The notes: generated by a model not told the origin, from the letters alone. Positions 1 through 10,029 are shown, numbered from the stretch's first letter. The stretch: 64,000 nt of DNA from an uncultured Pseudomonas sp. (GCF_943846705.1 NZ_OX044366.1:744001-808000), one strand, 5' to 3'. A program made the numbers and translations.

Positions 1-306
<306 letters not shown>

Positions 307-331
307 TAACTCAACTGCGCGCACAAACGAA

Positions 332-356
332 AACGCCGTGCACAAGGCACGGCGTT
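332..356. terminator. Rho-independent terminator between anmK and erpA
   Basis: A perfect 10-bp stem (AACGCCGTGC / GCACGGCGTT) has a 5-base loop. Read on the minus strand it is followed by TTCGTTTGT, so it mainly serves erpA. The stem may also end anmK, which converges on it. Confidence 0.75.
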
Positions 357-375
357 GATGTGTACAGCCTGTAAA

Positions 376-726
376 TCAGATCGAAAATGAGGACCCGCAA
401 CCGCAAGTGGTCGTGGCGTTCGGGTTGTTGATGACAAACCGCGAACCTTCCAAGCCTTCCTGATAGTCGACCTCGGCACCAGCCAGGTACTGAAAGCTCA
501 TCGAGTCGACCACCAGGCTCACGCCTTCGCGCTCGATGATGGTGTCATCTTCTGCGACGTCTTCATCGAAGGTGAAACCATACTGGAAGCCGGAACAGCC
601 GCCGCCCGTTACGAACACACGTAACTTCAGGCGCGGGTTGCCCTCTTCATCGACCAGGTTCTTCACCTTGTTCGCCGCGCCCTGCGTAAATTGCATAGCA
701 CTAGGGGTGAAGGTTTCGACGCTCAT
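376..726 (-). CDS. erpA: Iron-sulfur cluster insertion protein ErpA
   Basis: An A-type Fe-S carrier of 116 residues, normal for the family. It passes clusters to apo-proteins in the cytoplasm, notably those of isoprenoid and respiratory pathways. The three conserved cysteines are present: Cys44 in GGGCSGF and Cys108/Cys110 in the C-terminal CGCGSSFSI. It is oriented away from the upstream bactofilin gene, and a hairpin terminator follows it. ErpA rather than IscA is preferred because of the extended N-terminus and this genomic position in pseudomonads. Confidence 0.93.
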   Translation of the reverse strand: MSVETFTPSAMQFTQGAANKVKNLVDEEGNPRLKLRVFVTGGGCSGFQYGFTFDEDVAEDDTIIEREGVSLVVDSMSFQYLAGAEVDYQEGLEGSRFVINNPNATTTCGCGSSFSI

Positions 727-802
727 GCTGATTAACTCCCGGCGCTACGCGCCATACTGCATTTTGATGGGCATTATCCGCTTACCCTACAAAAGCGGTC
801 AA

Positions 803-1213
803 CTATTGTGCTTCAACGAGTCCTTGCGGTAACTCCAACGGACGCGCCTCGTCAGGTAAACGGCAAAGGCGACCCTCGATTTGCGCCCCCATGGCCATTT
901 CCATCAGCGCGTAGTACAGATTGCCGCGCACCTGTGCGCGTGCACCCAGCTCAAGATGGCCACTGGCGTGCACATCGCCGACCACTTCACCATCAATCAC
1001 TATATGGGGTGCACGGATCTCACCTTCAACCTGGCCCTGCACGCTGACACGCACCATACCTTCACCGGCCACCAGGTTACCGACAACCTTACCATCGACC
1101 TGCACAGCCCCTTGAAAGTGCAAGTCACCATGCAACTCGGCACCCACTGCAATGAGGCTGGTCTTGCCCGCGAAGCGCTGCACATCAGTGCGCGCCTTGT
1201 CTTTATTCCACAT
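803..1213 (-). CDS. Bactofilin (polymer-forming cytoskeletal protein)
   Basis: A 136-residue bactofilin-domain protein. The core from about residue 20 to 115 is a run of short beta-helix turns (VDGKVVGNL, GEIRAPHIVIDGEVVGDVHASG, LELGARAQVRGNLYYALMEMAMGAQIEGRL), the pattern of self-polymerising bactofilins, which form membrane-associated filaments. The flanking termini are short and polar as usual. It lies just downstream of the DUF6776 gene on the same strand (9-nt gap), so the two are probably co-transcribed with argC. The specific role here cannot be told from sequence. Confidence 0.88.
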   Translation of the reverse strand: MWNKDKARTDVQRFAGKTSLIAVGAELHGDLHFQGAVQVDGKVVGNLVAGEGMVRVSVQGQVEGEIRAPHIVIDGEVVGDVHASGHLELGARAQVRGNLYYALMEMAMGAQIEGRLCRLPDEARPLELPQGLVEAQ

Positions 1214-1222
1214 AAGGAACAG

Positions 1223-1954
1223 CTACCCCTCTTTGTTCCATTTGAATGTGCGCAGCAAAGGCTTTTCGCCCTTCACTTCAGCGCGCACCTTGATCTCGCT
1301 CGGGACAAACCCCTCAGGCAGCTTCAACTCGGCGAATCGCCCGGCCTCTGGAATTGCCTGAAAGTGTTTGAAAGCGAAGGTAATCGGTTGCTCAGGCAAC
1401 GCATCCGGCAAGTCTGCGCTCAACGCCGCCAGTTCTAGCGTGACGTTCTTGCCGGCTTGCGCACCAACAATCGAGACCTGCAACTGGCCCTCGAGTGGCT
1501 TCTCGCCTTTACCCACGCGGCTCAGCAGTATCTTGTAGCGGAAATGCCCAGGCCTGTCCGTGGCCTGCAACTCAAAGGTCTTAATGCGCAACCCTTCACG
1601 ACGACTGGCAGGTGCCAACACGCCCTTGTAGGAAGCCAAATCTTGCTGCTGTTTGTAGATTTGTTCTTCCAGCAACTTGATCGTCAGACGGCTCTGCTCA
1701 TTCGCTTGCTGGCTAACCTTCTCCGCGCTGCTCAATACCACAACGCGCTGGCGCAACTCCTCGACCTCGCGGGCTAACTGTTCATCACGGCCTTGCTCGC
1801 TGGCATATCCAGCAACTGCAGCAGACTGCAGATGCAACCGCCACAAGCTGCCAGCGTAGAACGCCAACGGAATGCTCAGCAGCAGCAGCCAGCCGAGCAT
1901 ACGCTGCCGCCGTGCGCGCCTGGGGTCGCTTGGCAGAACCTCCCAGCCTGCCAT
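1223..1954 (-). CDS. DUF6776-type membrane-anchored coiled-coil protein
   Basis: A 243-residue protein. One transmembrane segment lies at about residues 20-38 (GWLLLLSIPLAFYAGSLW), then a coiled coil at 60-105 rich in Glu, Gln and Leu, then a periplasmic beta-rich domain. The topology predicts a short cytoplasmic N-terminus and a periplasmic body. Its start overlaps the argC stop (TGATG), and the bactofilin gene follows closely. This pairing of a bactofilin with a bitopic coiled-coil protein is common in pseudomonads; a shared role in cell-envelope organisation is inference. Confidence 0.7.
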   Translation of the reverse strand: MAGWEVLPSDPRRARRQRMLGWLLLLSIPLAFYAGSLWRLHLQSAAVAGYASEQGRDEQLAREVEELRQRVVVLSSAEKVSQQANEQSRLTIKLLEEQIYKQQQDLASYKGVLAPASRREGLRIKTFELQATDRPGHFRYKILLSRVGKGEKPLEGQLQVSIVGAQAGKNVTLELAALSADLPDALPEQPITFAFKHFQAIPEAGRFAELKLPEGFVPSEIKVRAEVKGEKPLLRTFKWNKEG

Positions 1955-2988
1955 CAGGGCAGCATGGCGGCGTGAGAAAGGCCCAGGCGCTCGTCGAGGC
2001 CGAAGACAATGTTCATGTTTTGCACCGCCTGACCCGACGCGCCCTTGACCAGATTGTCGATTACCGACAACACCACCACCAGGTCGCCATCCTGCGGCCG
2101 GTGCACAGCGATACGGCAGACGTTGGCCCCACGCACGCTACGGGTTTCTGGATGACTGCCGGCAGGCATCACATCCACAAACGGCTCATTGGCATAACGT
2201 TTCTCGAACAGCGCCTGCAGGTCTACCGAACGGTCGAGCACGGTGGCGTAAAGCGTGGCGTGAATGCCGCGAATCATCGGCGTCAGGTGCGGCACAAATG
2301 TCAGGCCGACATCCTTACCGGCGGCCCGACGCAGCCCTTGGCGAATCTCCGGCAGATGCCGATGACCTTTAACCCCGTAGGCCTTCATGCTTTCGCCCGC
2401 TTCGCTGAACAACGAGCCGACACTGGCACCGCGCCCGGCACCACTGACGCCGGATTTGCAGTCGGCAATAATCTGCGCGGTATCGGCCAGGCCGGCCTCC
2501 AGCAGCGGGATCAGCGCCAGTTGCGCGGCAGTAGGGTAGCAACCCGGCACAGCAATTAGACGCGCCTGCTTGATCGCCTGACGATTGACCTCTGGCAAGC
2601 CGTAAACCGCCTCGGGGAGCAAGTCCGGCGCGCCGTGCGGCTGGCCGTACCACTTGGCCCACTCGGCGGCGTCCTGCAAGCGGAAGTCGGCCGACAGATC
2701 GATCACCTTGGTGCCCGCCGCCAGCAACTCAGCGGCCAGCGCGTGAGCCACGCCGTGCGGGGTGGCGAAGAACACTACATCGCAGGCGCCCAAGGTGGCG
2801 ACGTCCGGCACACTGAACGCCAGGCTGTCGTAATGACCGCGCAGATTCGGGTACATCTCGTCGACACGCATGCCGGCCTCGGAGCGCGAGGTAATCACCT
2901 CGACCTGCGCCTGCGGGTGCTGCGCCAGCAAACGCAACAATTCGACTCCGGTATACCCTGTGCCGCCGACGATTCCGACCTTGATCAT
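1954..2988 (-). CDS. argC: N-acetyl-gamma-glutamyl-phosphate reductase
   Basis: ArgC makes N-acetylglutamate semialdehyde with NADPH in arginine biosynthesis. The protein is 344 residues long. The nucleotide-binding motif GGTGYTG is at 8-14, and the active-site cysteine is in VPGCYPTA near residue 150. [12 protein letters not shown] and the C-terminal segment [18 protein letters not shown] are both typical. I chose the ATG at 2988, with AGGGG 8 nt upstream, over the GTG one codon earlier. The gene is divergent from hemJ across ~135 bp and is the probable first gene of an argC-DUF6776-bactofilin unit. Confidence 0.95.
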   Translation of the reverse strand: MIKVGIVGGTGYTGVELLRLLAQHPQAQVEVITSRSEAGMRVDEMYPNLRGHYDSLAFSVPDVATLGACDVVFFATPHGVAHALAAELLAAGTKVIDLSADFRLQDAAEWAKWYGQPHGAPDLLPEAVYGLPEVNRQAIKQARLIAVPGCYPTAAQLALIPLLEAGLADTAQIIADCKSGVSGAGRGASVGSLFSEAGESMKAYGVKGHRHLPEIRQGLRRAAGKDVGLTFVPHLTPMIRGIHATLYATVLDRSVDLQALFEKRYANEPFVDVMPAGSHPETRSVRGANVCRIAVHRPQDGDLVVVLSVIDNLVKGASGQAVQNMNIVFGLDERLGLSHAAMLP

Positions 2989-3123
2989 CACTTGCCCCTT
3001 TGCAATACCAGCAGTGGAAAGATGACGATGATACGGCTGCTTCGGCCAGGGGCCAACCGCCAGTGATGACGGCGACGTTCACGAGCACTACTATCGGGGC
3101 ACTTTTCTGCACGAGTTCTAATA

Positions 3124-3552
3124 ATGCTCTACCTATGGCTCAAGGCCCTGCACATCGTTGCCATGGTCTGCTGGTTCGCCGGCTTGTTCTATCTGCCACG
3201 TCTGTTTGTCTACCACGCCATGAGCACCGACGCGGTGAGCCGCGAACGCTTCTGCATCATGGAGCGCAAACTCTACCGCGGGATTATGTGGCCCTCATTG
3301 ATTGCGACCCTGGGCCTGGGCCTGTGGCTGATCAGCCTCAACCCCAGCCACTACTTCGTTCAGGGCTGGATGCATGCCAAGCTGAGCCTGGTGGCGCTGT
3401 TGGTGGTTTACCAACTGATGTGCGGCGCTCAACTCAAGGCCTTTGCCCGTGGCGAGAACCAACGCGGCCATGTGTTCTACCGCTGGTTCAATGAGGCGCC
3501 CGTGCTGGCCTTGCTCGGCATCGTCATCTTGGTCGTGGTTCGGCCTTTCTAA
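3124..3552 (+). CDS. hemJ: HemJ-type protoporphyrinogen IX oxidase
   Basis: A 142-residue integral membrane protein of the UPF0093/HemJ family, which oxidises protoporphyrinogen IX in heme synthesis. About four transmembrane segments are visible. The family hallmark starts the protein: LWLKALHIVAMVCWFAGLFY (5-24) with the conserved His in helix 1, then LPRLFVYH. Another conserved His is in WMHAKLSLVALL near residue 83. The next gene follows after 26 bp, so the two may be co-transcribed. Confidence 0.88.
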   Translation: MLYLWLKALHIVAMVCWFAGLFYLPRLFVYHAMSTDAVSRERFCIMERKLYRGIMWPSLIATLGLGLWLISLNPSHYFVQGWMHAKLSLVALLVVYQLMCGAQLKAFARGENQRGHVFYRWFNEAPVLALLGIVILVVVRPF

Positions 3553-3578
3553 CCTGCCTACAACAAGAGGATTTCTGC

Positions 3579-4541
3579 ATGTCCCTTCCGGCCCTGCTCG
3601 AACAACGCCTGCGCCTGCCCGTCGTCGCCGCGCCGATGTTTCTGGTATCTAACCCGCAACTGGTAATGGCCTGCTGCAACAATGGCATCGTCGGCAGTTT
3701 CCCTGCGCTGAACCAGCGCGAGAGCAGTGGTTTCAAGGCCTGGCTACAAGAAATAACCGCTGGTTTGGACAGTACGGCGGCGCCTTATGCGGTCAACCTG
3801 ATCGTGCATGGTAGCAACCCGCGCCTGCAGGCAGACCTGGCAATTTGCGTCGAACAACGCGTACCGATCGTCATCACCAGCCTGGGCGCGGTGAAGGAAG
3901 TGGTTGACGCCGTGCACAGTTATGGCGGCCTGGTGTTCCATGACGTGACCACGCGCCGGCATGCCGAGAAAGCCGCCGAAGCCGGTGTCGACGGCTTGAT
4001 TGCTGTGGCCGCAGGTGCCGGCGGGCATGCCGGAACCTGGAGTCCGTTCGCGCTGATCGCCGAGATCCGTCAGTTCTTCGACAAAACCCTGCTATTGGCT
4101 GGCTGCCTCAACCAAGGCCATGAAGTCTTGGCCGCGCAACTGCTCGGCGCCGACCTGGCCTACCTTGGCACCCGCCTGATCGCTACCAAGGAAAACGGAG
4201 CCTCCGAGGCTTATAAGCAGATGATCCTCGACGCCAAAGCCGCCGACATCATTCACACCCCAGCGGTGTCCGGGGTGCCGGCGAGCTTTATGCGCCAAAG
4301 CCTGGCGCTGGCCGGTTACGACCTCAAACAACTGCAAAGCAAAGGCGAGGTCAACTATGGCGAGAAGCTCAAGCCTATGGATGAGGAAGCCAAGGCTTGG
4401 AAAACCGTGTGGTCTGCCGGCCAAGGCGTGGGCAACATCCGCGACCTGCCGAGCGTTGCGCACTTGATCGCCCGCCTCGACAATGAATACCGCGAGGCGC
4501 TCAAGCACAACCTGAGCTTGCAGAAACGCTGGGCGCGCTGA
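3579..4541 (+). CDS. Nitronate monooxygenase (2-nitropropane dioxygenase family)
   Basis: A 320-residue FMN-dependent TIM-barrel enzyme that oxidises alkyl nitronates such as propionate-3-nitronate, a detoxification role. Family features seen are the N-terminal LPVVAAPMFLVSNP, the phosphate-binding AGAGGHAGTW near residues 146-155, and QLLGADLAYLGTRLIATKE near 187-205. The ribosome site AGAGG lies 8 nt before the ATG. It sits 26 bp after hemJ. The physiological substrate cannot be read from the sequence. Confidence 0.88.
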   Translation: MSLPALLEQRLRLPVVAAPMFLVSNPQLVMACCNNGIVGSFPALNQRESSGFKAWLQEITAGLDSTAAPYAVNLIVHGSNPRLQADLAICVEQRVPIVITSLGAVKEVVDAVHSYGGLVFHDVTTRRHAEKAAEAGVDGLIAVAAGAGGHAGTWSPFALIAEIRQFFDKTLLLAGCLNQGHEVLAAQLLGADLAYLGTRLIATKENGASEAYKQMILDAKAADIIHTPAVSGVPASFMRQSLALAGYDLKQLQSKGEVNYGEKLKPMDEEAKAWKTVWSAGQGVGNIRDLPSVAHLIARLDNEYREALKHNLSLQKRWAR

Positions 4542-4708
4542 GTCGATAGCGCCGATGGGACTGTGGCCAGCCTCTCCGGCCGCGCCATAGCCGCCTGCGG
4601 CAAGAGCGTAAGCCAACGCACATTTGCACACTGCGCAGCTTGTTGACTGACCGCCCGGCCAGCTAGTCTGTTACGCGACTCAATTCTGGCACCGACAAGG
4701 ACGCCGAC

Positions 4709-5641
4709 ATGACCCAAGCCCGCTTCAAGATTGTGTTTAACGGCGAGTTAATGCCTGACATAAGCCTGGAAACAGCCAAAGAAAATCTCGTGCGCCTGTT
4801 CAAGAGCGACCACACCCGAATCAACTCACTGTTTAACGGCGCCACTGTCGATATCAAGCGCGACCTCAGCGAAAATGAGGCCGATCAATACCTCAAAGCC
4901 CTGCAGGGTGCCGGGGCAAAAGTGCGCAAGGAATCGGACCTGGCTGCCAGCCTGAGCCTGGTGGAAACCGATGACCACCGCGAGCCTGGCAGTGAAGCGG
5001 TTAGCAACGTTCAAATGACCTGCCCCAAATGCGCCCACACGCAAGCCAAGGCCATCGAGTGCTCGGTGTGCGGCATCGTCATCGAGAAATTCATTGCGCG
5101 CCAGGCCATGCTCGCGGAAAACCCGCCGCCAGCGGCCACACCTTATGCCACACCGAAAGCCGCCGTGGCCGCAGACCTGCCGGAGTTCGGCGAATTGAAG
5201 GCTTTTACCACCGATGGGCGAATTGGCCGCTTGCGCTACCTGGCTTGGTCGATGGTGCTGATGCTGGCGTGTATGCCGCTGTTTGCGATCGCGGCCGGCT
5301 TCTTCGCCGCCTCGGAGATTCTCGGCGGTTTACTGATGGTCGTGGTGGGTATCGCGGTCGCCGTGGTCGGCATCATGTTTGGTGTGCAGCGCCTGCATGA
5401 CATCGGCTGGTCTGGCTGGCTGCTGCTGGTTAGCCTGGTGCCAGTGGTCGGCGGGGTGTTCTCGCTGCTGCTGTTTATCATCCCCGGCAGCACCGAGGCT
5501 AACCGTTTTGGCTCACCGCCGCCGCCCAACAGCCGCGCGGTAAAAGTCCTCGCCCTGCTGTGGCTGGCGATGATTGCCCTCGGCATCATCGCGGCCATCA
5601 CTATACCGGCCCTTATGGGTTACTCCGGCTCGGGCCTGTAA
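4709..5641 (+). CDS. DUF805 membrane protein with N-terminal sensor-like and zinc-ribbon regions
   Basis: A 310-residue protein in three parts. Residues 1-75 form a small domain (FKIVFNGELMPDISLETAKE) seen in pseudomonad membrane proteins. A zinc ribbon follows at about 108-128, with two Cys pairs in CPKCAHTQAKAIECSVCG. The C-terminal DUF805 domain has four hydrophobic helices and the internal motif GVQRLHDIGWSGW near residues 225-237. AAGGA precedes the ATG by 8 nt. No function is established for DUF805, and the ribbon may bind metal at the cytoplasmic face. Confidence 0.8.
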   Translation: MTQARFKIVFNGELMPDISLETAKENLVRLFKSDHTRINSLFNGATVDIKRDLSENEADQYLKALQGAGAKVRKESDLAASLSLVETDDHREPGSEAVSNVQMTCPKCAHTQAKAIECSVCGIVIEKFIARQAMLAENPPPAATPYATPKAAVAADLPEFGELKAFTTDGRIGRLRYLAWSMVLMLACMPLFAIAAGFFAASEILGGLLMVVVGIAVAVVGIMFGVQRLHDIGWSGWLLLVSLVPVVGGVFSLLLFIIPGSTEANRFGSPPPPNSRAVKVLALLWLAMIALGIIAAITIPALMGYSGSGL

Positions 5642-5697
5642 CTCGTACGTTTGTTACGCGGTAGTCGGGGTCGAAAGGCCCCGTCACGGAGAATCCT

Positions 5698-6489
5698 ATG
5701 CCCCGTTACGCGCTGATCACCGGTGCCTCCAGCGGCATCGGCCTGGCCCTGGCTGAAGCCTTGGCCCGGCGGGGTCGTAATCTTATTCTAGTGGCACGGC
5801 AACGCGACGCACTGGAAAGCATTGCTTGCGAACTGACTCAGCGCTTTGCCGTGGAGGTGCTGTTTCGCACCTGCGATTTGAGCAAGCCACTGCGCGTCAG
5901 CGGCCTGCTGCATGAACTGGAAGAAAGCGGGCTGCATATCGACCTGCTGGTCAACAACGCCGGCATAGGCAGTGCCGGGGTGTATGTGGCCCAAGACTGG
6001 GCGCGTGAACAGCAGTTGATTGAGCTGAATATCCTGGCCCTCGCCCGCCTCTGCCACGCCATCGGCACCATCATGGCCGGCCAGGGCAGCGGGCAGATTC
6101 TCAATGTGGCTTCGCTGGCCGGCTTTCAGCCAGGCCCTGGCATGAGCAACTACTACGCCAGCAAGGCCTACGTGCTGCACTTCTCCGAAGGTTTGCGCGA
6201 GGAACTCAAACCCTACGGCGTCAACGTATCCGTGCTGTGCCCGGGGCCAACCCGCAGCGCATTCTTCCGCACAGCCCATATGGATGCCACAGCCCTGCAG
6301 GACAGCACGCTGATGCTGAGCGCCGAAGAAGTGGCGCTGATCACCGTTAGGGCCTTGGAGAAAAACCGCGCGATTATCATCCCCGGCTGGCGCAACCGCC
6401 TGCTCGCCCTCAGCTCGCGCCTGGCACCGCGCTGGTTGGTACGACGAATCAGTGCGCAGATAAATCGCCGGTTTGCCAAGCCGCTCTAA
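5698..6489 (+). CDS. Short-chain dehydrogenase/reductase, NAD(P)-dependent
   Basis: A 263-residue classical SDR. It has the cofactor motif TGASSGIG at residues 7-14, NNAGIG near 83, the catalytic Ser in NVASLAG and the YxxxK pair in YYASKAY near 152. The C-terminal basic tail (RRISAQINRRFAK) suggests membrane association, as in fatty-acyl or lipid-linked SDRs; this is inference. The ATG has GGAG 7 nt upstream. It converges on the AAA ATPase gene with only 9 bp between stops. Confidence 0.88.
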   Translation: MPRYALITGASSGIGLALAEALARRGRNLILVARQRDALESIACELTQRFAVEVLFRTCDLSKPLRVSGLLHELEESGLHIDLLVNNAGIGSAGVYVAQDWAREQQLIELNILALARLCHAIGTIMAGQGSGQILNVASLAGFQPGPGMSNYYASKAYVLHFSEGLREELKPYGVNVSVLCPGPTRSAFFRTAHMDATALQDSTLMLSAEEVALITVRALEKNRAIIIPGWRNRLLALSSRLAPRWLVRRISAQINRRFAKPL

Positions 6490-6498
6490 GCGACATAT

Positions 6499-7980
6499 CT
6501 AGCCGGCATTCACCGTGCGCCCATCGGCCCAGGCACGTAAGGCGGCCAGGTCTTCCGCCATCACCACTGACAACGGCGCAGTGCCCTGGATACTTTGCTG
6601 CAGCAAGGCCTGGGTGACTGTTTGCTGCTGAGCTTGTGCGGCATACAGGGCACTGACCACCGCCTGCTCAATCTCCGCACCGGAAAAACCTTCACAGGCA
6701 GCCGCCAGTTGCGCCAGGTCGAAAGCACTCACCTCGAGTTCACGGCGCGCCAAGTGAATGCGGAAAATCTCGGCACGCACGCTGGCATCCGGCAAATCGA
6801 CAAAGAACAACTCATCGAAGCGCCCCTTGCGCACCAACTCTGGAGGCAGCCGTGAGATGACGTTGGCGGTAGCGACCATAAATACCGGGGCCTTGCGCTC
6901 AGCCATCCAGGTCAGCAGGGTGCCAAGTACGCGCTGGCTGACACCTCCGTCATGGTCGCCGCTGGCCAAGCCTTTTTCGATCTCGTCCATCCACAGCACG
7001 CAAGGCGCCATCTGCTCGGCCAGCCTCAAGGCTTCACGCAGGTTGCGTTCGGTTTCGCCAAAGAATTTGTTGTACAGGCAGGCAAAATCCAAACGCAGCA
7101 AGGGCAGCCCCCAAAGACCGGCGATCGCCTTGGCCGCCAGACTCTTGCCGCCGCCCTGCACGCCGACCAGCAGCACGCCCTTGGGCAGATCGACGCCTTT
7201 GCCTTCGAGGAAGATGCCTTGCCGCTCAGCCAACCAGCGCTTGAGGTTGCCCAGCCCACCGACCTCGGCGAAACGGGCGGTGTCGTACTCGAAACTCAGC
7301 ACACCATCTAGATCGAGCAACTTGAACTTGGTCTTGTTCAGCTCCGGCAGATCTTCCTGGGTAATCGCGCCGTCATCCCAAATCACATTACGCGCCAGCG
7401 CACGCGCCTCGGCGTGACTGAGGCCGCGCAGGTTCTTCACCACCTGTTGCAAGGTACGGTTATCCGTACGCACCCGCGCGTTGCGGTTGCGCGCGCTCCA
7501 GCCAGAGGCCTCGTCGCGCACAATCGCCAATAGCTCCTCCTCGGACGGCAGCGACAGGCTGAAGCGCGAGGCGTAACGCTGCACCTCCGGCGGCAACCTG
7601 CACGCATGGGAAACCAGCACCAGCGTCGGCTTGCTCGGCAACTCGCTCATGGCGATTTCTTTGAGCAGGCGCACCAGCTTGGGGTTGTCGTCGAGAAACG
7701 GATGCAGGTCACACATCACATACAAGGTCGGCTGCGGATCAGCCTTGATCAGACGCAGCGCGGTTTCCGGCTCCAAGGTGCTGCTGTCGACCGGTTCTTG
7801 CACGGAGAACCCGAGGCGCTGCAAACCCTCGGTTACTGACCACACCTGCAAACCCAGTCCGCGGCGCACGGCGAGGCTGGTCAGGGTCTGCAGAACCCGC
7901 GCCTCATCCCAGGACTCAATCAGCACCAGCTTGGTCTTGGAATCCAGCACCAAGCCCAGATCGTGAATATCGTTTTTCAC
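6499..7980 (-). CDS. AAA+ family ATPase
   Basis: A 493-residue AAA ATPase. The N-terminal ~190 residues are a degenerate ATPase-like domain, followed by the true AAA module. That module has Walker A GVQGGGKSLAAK near residue 270, Walker B VLWMDEIEKG near 330, sensor 1 VATAN and an Arg-rich second region of homology (RKGRFDELFFVDLP). The start is a GTG at 7980 with AAGGAG 5 nt upstream; longer in-frame starts run into the divergent HIT gene. The substrate is unknown. It resembles the spastin-type ATPase I recall at this locus in P. aeruginosa. Confidence 0.85.
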   Translation of the reverse strand: MKNDIHDLGLVLDSKTKLVLIESWDEARVLQTLTSLAVRRGLGLQVWSVTEGLQRLGFSVQEPVDSSTLEPETALRLIKADPQPTLYVMCDLHPFLDDNPKLVRLLKEIAMSELPSKPTLVLVSHACRLPPEVQRYASRFSLSLPSEEELLAIVRDEASGWSARNRNARVRTDNRTLQQVVKNLRGLSHAEARALARNVIWDDGAITQEDLPELNKTKFKLLDLDGVLSFEYDTARFAEVGGLGNLKRWLAERQGIFLEGKGVDLPKGVLLVGVQGGGKSLAAKAIAGLWGLPLLRLDFACLYNKFFGETERNLREALRLAEQMAPCVLWMDEIEKGLASGDHDGGVSQRVLGTLLTWMAERKAPVFMVATANVISRLPPELVRKGRFDELFFVDLPDASVRAEIFRIHLARRELEVSAFDLAQLAAACEGFSGAEIEQAVVSALYAAQAQQQTVTQALLQQSIQGTAPLSVVMAEDLAALRAWADGRTVNAG

Positions 7981-8036
7981 CCGCACTCCTTGTCTACTAA
8001 ACTCGGTGCCTCTTTTGACCGGCCAGGAGACTGTCC

Positions 8037-8375
8037 ATGGACTGTCTGTTTTGCAAGATCGTCGCTGGTGAAATACCCGCGCGCAAGCTTTATGAAGATG
8101 ACCAAGTGATTGCCTTCCACGATATTGGCCCACAGGCGCCGGTGCACTTTCTGGTCATCCCGAAAAAACATATCAGCACCCTCAACGATCTCAGCGAGGC
8201 CGACAAACCATTGGCCGGGCATATTTTCCTGACGGCTCAACGCCTGGCCAAGGAGCAAGGCTGCGATGACGGCTTCCGCGTAGTCATGAACTGCAACGAA
8301 CTGGGCGGCCAGACCGTGTACCACATCCATATGCACGTGCTGGGTCAACGCCAGCTGGCATGGCCGCCGGGTTGA
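8037..8375 (+). CDS. HIT-family nucleotide hydrolase (HinT-like)
   Basis: A 112-residue histidine-triad protein. The catalytic triad His96, His98 and His100 is in HIHMHVLG, with Cys3/Cys6 and His45 completing the zinc-site pattern of HinT proteins. These hydrolyse purine nucleoside phosphoramidates such as AMP-lysine. The start has AGGAGA 7 nt upstream. The stop overlaps the start of the next gene by 16 bp, which implies translational coupling. Confidence 0.92.
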   Translation: MDCLFCKIVAGEIPARKLYEDDQVIAFHDIGPQAPVHFLVIPKKHISTLNDLSEADKPLAGHIFLTAQRLAKEQGCDDGFRVVMNCNELGGQTVYHIHMHVLGQRQLAWPPG

Positions 8376-9199
8376 AGCGCCAGCACCTCACCACACTGGT
8401 ACTGCTCGGCCTATTGAGCGGCATCCCGGCGCACGCGCAAACGCAACCCCCTGGCCGCGTATTCAGCGATCGCCTGAACAAAGGCCAACATGGGCCGTCT
8501 CTGATTGTGGTGCCCGCCGGCGGTTACCTGATGGGCGACCACAGCGGCCGCGGCAATCACAACGAGCGCCCACTGACGCCCATTGCAATCGAGCGCCCGT
8601 TTGCCATGTCTCGCTACGAAGTCAGCTTTGCCGACTGGCAGCACTACGCAGAGGCAACGGCCACGGCGATGCCGGATAACGAAGGCTGGGGCTTATCGTC
8701 ACAGCGACCGGTAATCCATGTGTCCTGGCACCAAGCCATGGCCTACAGCCAATGGCTGTCCAAGGTCACAGGGCAGCGCTATCGACTGCCCACCGAGGCC
8801 GAATGGGAATATGCCGCGCGCGCCGGTACTGACAGCTATTACTGGTGGGGCGAACAGCTCGACAGCCCGGAAACCCGGCCGCGCGCCCACTGTCGCGGCT
8901 GCGCCACCTCACGCCTGATTCAGAACATAACCGCACGCGGCGGCCAATTTGCCGCCAACACCTTTGGCCTGTACGACACGGCGGGCAATGTTTGGGAATG
9001 GACCGCCTCACGTTTTGCCAGCCCCTTCGACGGCAGTGAGCAGCATACCGCCAGCTTGCTCGACAGCAGCCCCAGGGCGGTACGCGGCGGCGCGTGGAAC
9101 AGCGGCCCCAGCTACCTGCGCAGCAGTCAGCGGGACATGAAGCAGCCTCAGTACAAAGACTACGCCCTGGGTTTTCGCGTACTCCGTGAGTTGCCCTGA
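8360..9199 (+). CDS. Secreted SUMF1/formylglycine-generating-enzyme-fold protein
   Basis: A 279-residue exported protein with a signal peptide at about 1-27 ending AHAQ. The SUMF1 fold is clear from VVPAGGYLMGD, YEVSFADWQ, HVSWHQAMAYSQWLS, RLPTEAEWEYAARAG, GNVWEWTAS, RGGAWNSG and LGFRVLR. The Cys expected of a true formylglycine-generating enzyme after RGGAW is replaced by Asn-Ser, so aerobic FGE chemistry is unlikely. PvdO-like or non-catalytic roles are possible. The gene overlaps the HIT gene end and sits where I would not expect a gene in P. aeruginosa. Confidence 0.8.
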   Translation: MAAGLKRQHLTTLVLLGLLSGIPAHAQTQPPGRVFSDRLNKGQHGPSLIVVPAGGYLMGDHSGRGNHNERPLTPIAIERPFAMSRYEVSFADWQHYAEATATAMPDNEGWGLSSQRPVIHVSWHQAMAYSQWLSKVTGQRYRLPTEAEWEYAARAGTDSYYWWGEQLDSPETRPRAHCRGCATSRLIQNITARGGQFAANTFGLYDTAGNVWEWTASRFASPFDGSEQHTASLLDSSPRAVRGGAWNSGPSYLRSSQRDMKQPQYKDYALGFRVLRELP

Positions 9200-9312
9200 A
9201 CCCGCGTAGGTGCAGAGCGGTTGGCGCGGCGCGGCGGCTGCGACGAAACGTCAACAGACCCTCTGCATGGTTTGGAGTAAACTGGCCGCCGTAGTCAGCG
9301 CCGGAGGTCCCT

Positions 9313-9960
9313 ATGGCCAGCGAACGTCACTTCTCACCTGTTGATCGTCTGTTACTGCAAGCCGATGCCGCGCTGCGCACCCTGCTGCCCTTCAGCGGCC
9401 AACCATCTCGGCCGTCACCCGGCATCGTGCAGCCAGAAGCCGAGATGGATGAGGCACAGGCGCAGCATGTCGCGGGCCTGATGCGCATCAACCATACCGG
9501 TGAGGTCTGTGCTCAGGCGCTGTATCAAGGCCAGGCCTTGACCGCCAAACTGCCGCAGATACGCAAAGCCATGGAGCACGCCGCCGATGAGGAGATCGAT
9601 CATCTGGCCTGGTGTGAACAGCGCATCCGCCAGCTCGGCAGCCAGCCGAGCCTGCTCAACCCACTGTTCTATGGCTTGTCGTTTGGCGTAGGCGCAGCGG
9701 CTGGGCTGATCAGCGACAAGGTCAGCCTCGGCTTTGTCGCCGCCACCGAAGATCAGGTGGTCAAACACCTCGACGAGCACCTGCAGCAAATCCCCCAAGA
9801 AGACCAAAAGTCCAGGGCGATTCTCGAGCAGATGCGCAGCGATGAAGAACAGCATGCCTGCAATGCGCTGGCTGCCGGCGGCCTGCGCTTCCCGGCGCCA
9901 GTGAAGTTCGGCATGAGCCTGCTGGCCAAGGTGATGACCAGCACCACTTACCGCGTCTAG
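9313..9960 (+). CDS. coq7: 3-demethoxyubiquinol 3-hydroxylase Coq7
   Basis: A 215-residue di-iron hydroxylase of ubiquinone biosynthesis. The two ferritin-like iron motifs are seen: Glu64 in [12 protein letters not shown] and Glu94..His97 in DEEIDHLAW for the first, with [10 protein letters not shown] near 177 for the second. The hydrophobic hairpin between them ([13 protein letters not shown]) is the membrane-contact helix. GGAGG lies 7 nt before the ATG. A strong hairpin terminator follows the stop. Confidence 0.95.
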   Translation: MASERHFSPVDRLLLQADAALRTLLPFSGQPSRPSPGIVQPEAEMDEAQAQHVAGLMRINHTGEVCAQALYQGQALTAKLPQIRKAMEHAADEEIDHLAWCEQRIRQLGSQPSLLNPLFYGLSFGVGAAAGLISDKVSLGFVAATEDQVVKHLDEHLQQIPQEDQKSRAILEQMRSDEEQHACNALAAGGLRFPAPVKFGMSLLAKVMTSTTYRV

Positions 9961-9980
9961 CGCTAAGTCAGCGGCACAAA

Positions 9981-10003
9981 AAAGGGCACCTCGGTGCCCT
10001 TTT
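9981..10003. terminator. Bidirectional terminator between coq7 and the OsmC-like gene
   Basis: The stem AAAGGGCACC / GGTGCCCTTT has a 2-base loop, with A-rich sequence before and T-rich sequence after. It can end both coq7 and the converging OsmC-like gene. Confidence 0.85.
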
Positions 10004-10029
10004 GCCTATCACGCGATCAATACAGCGGT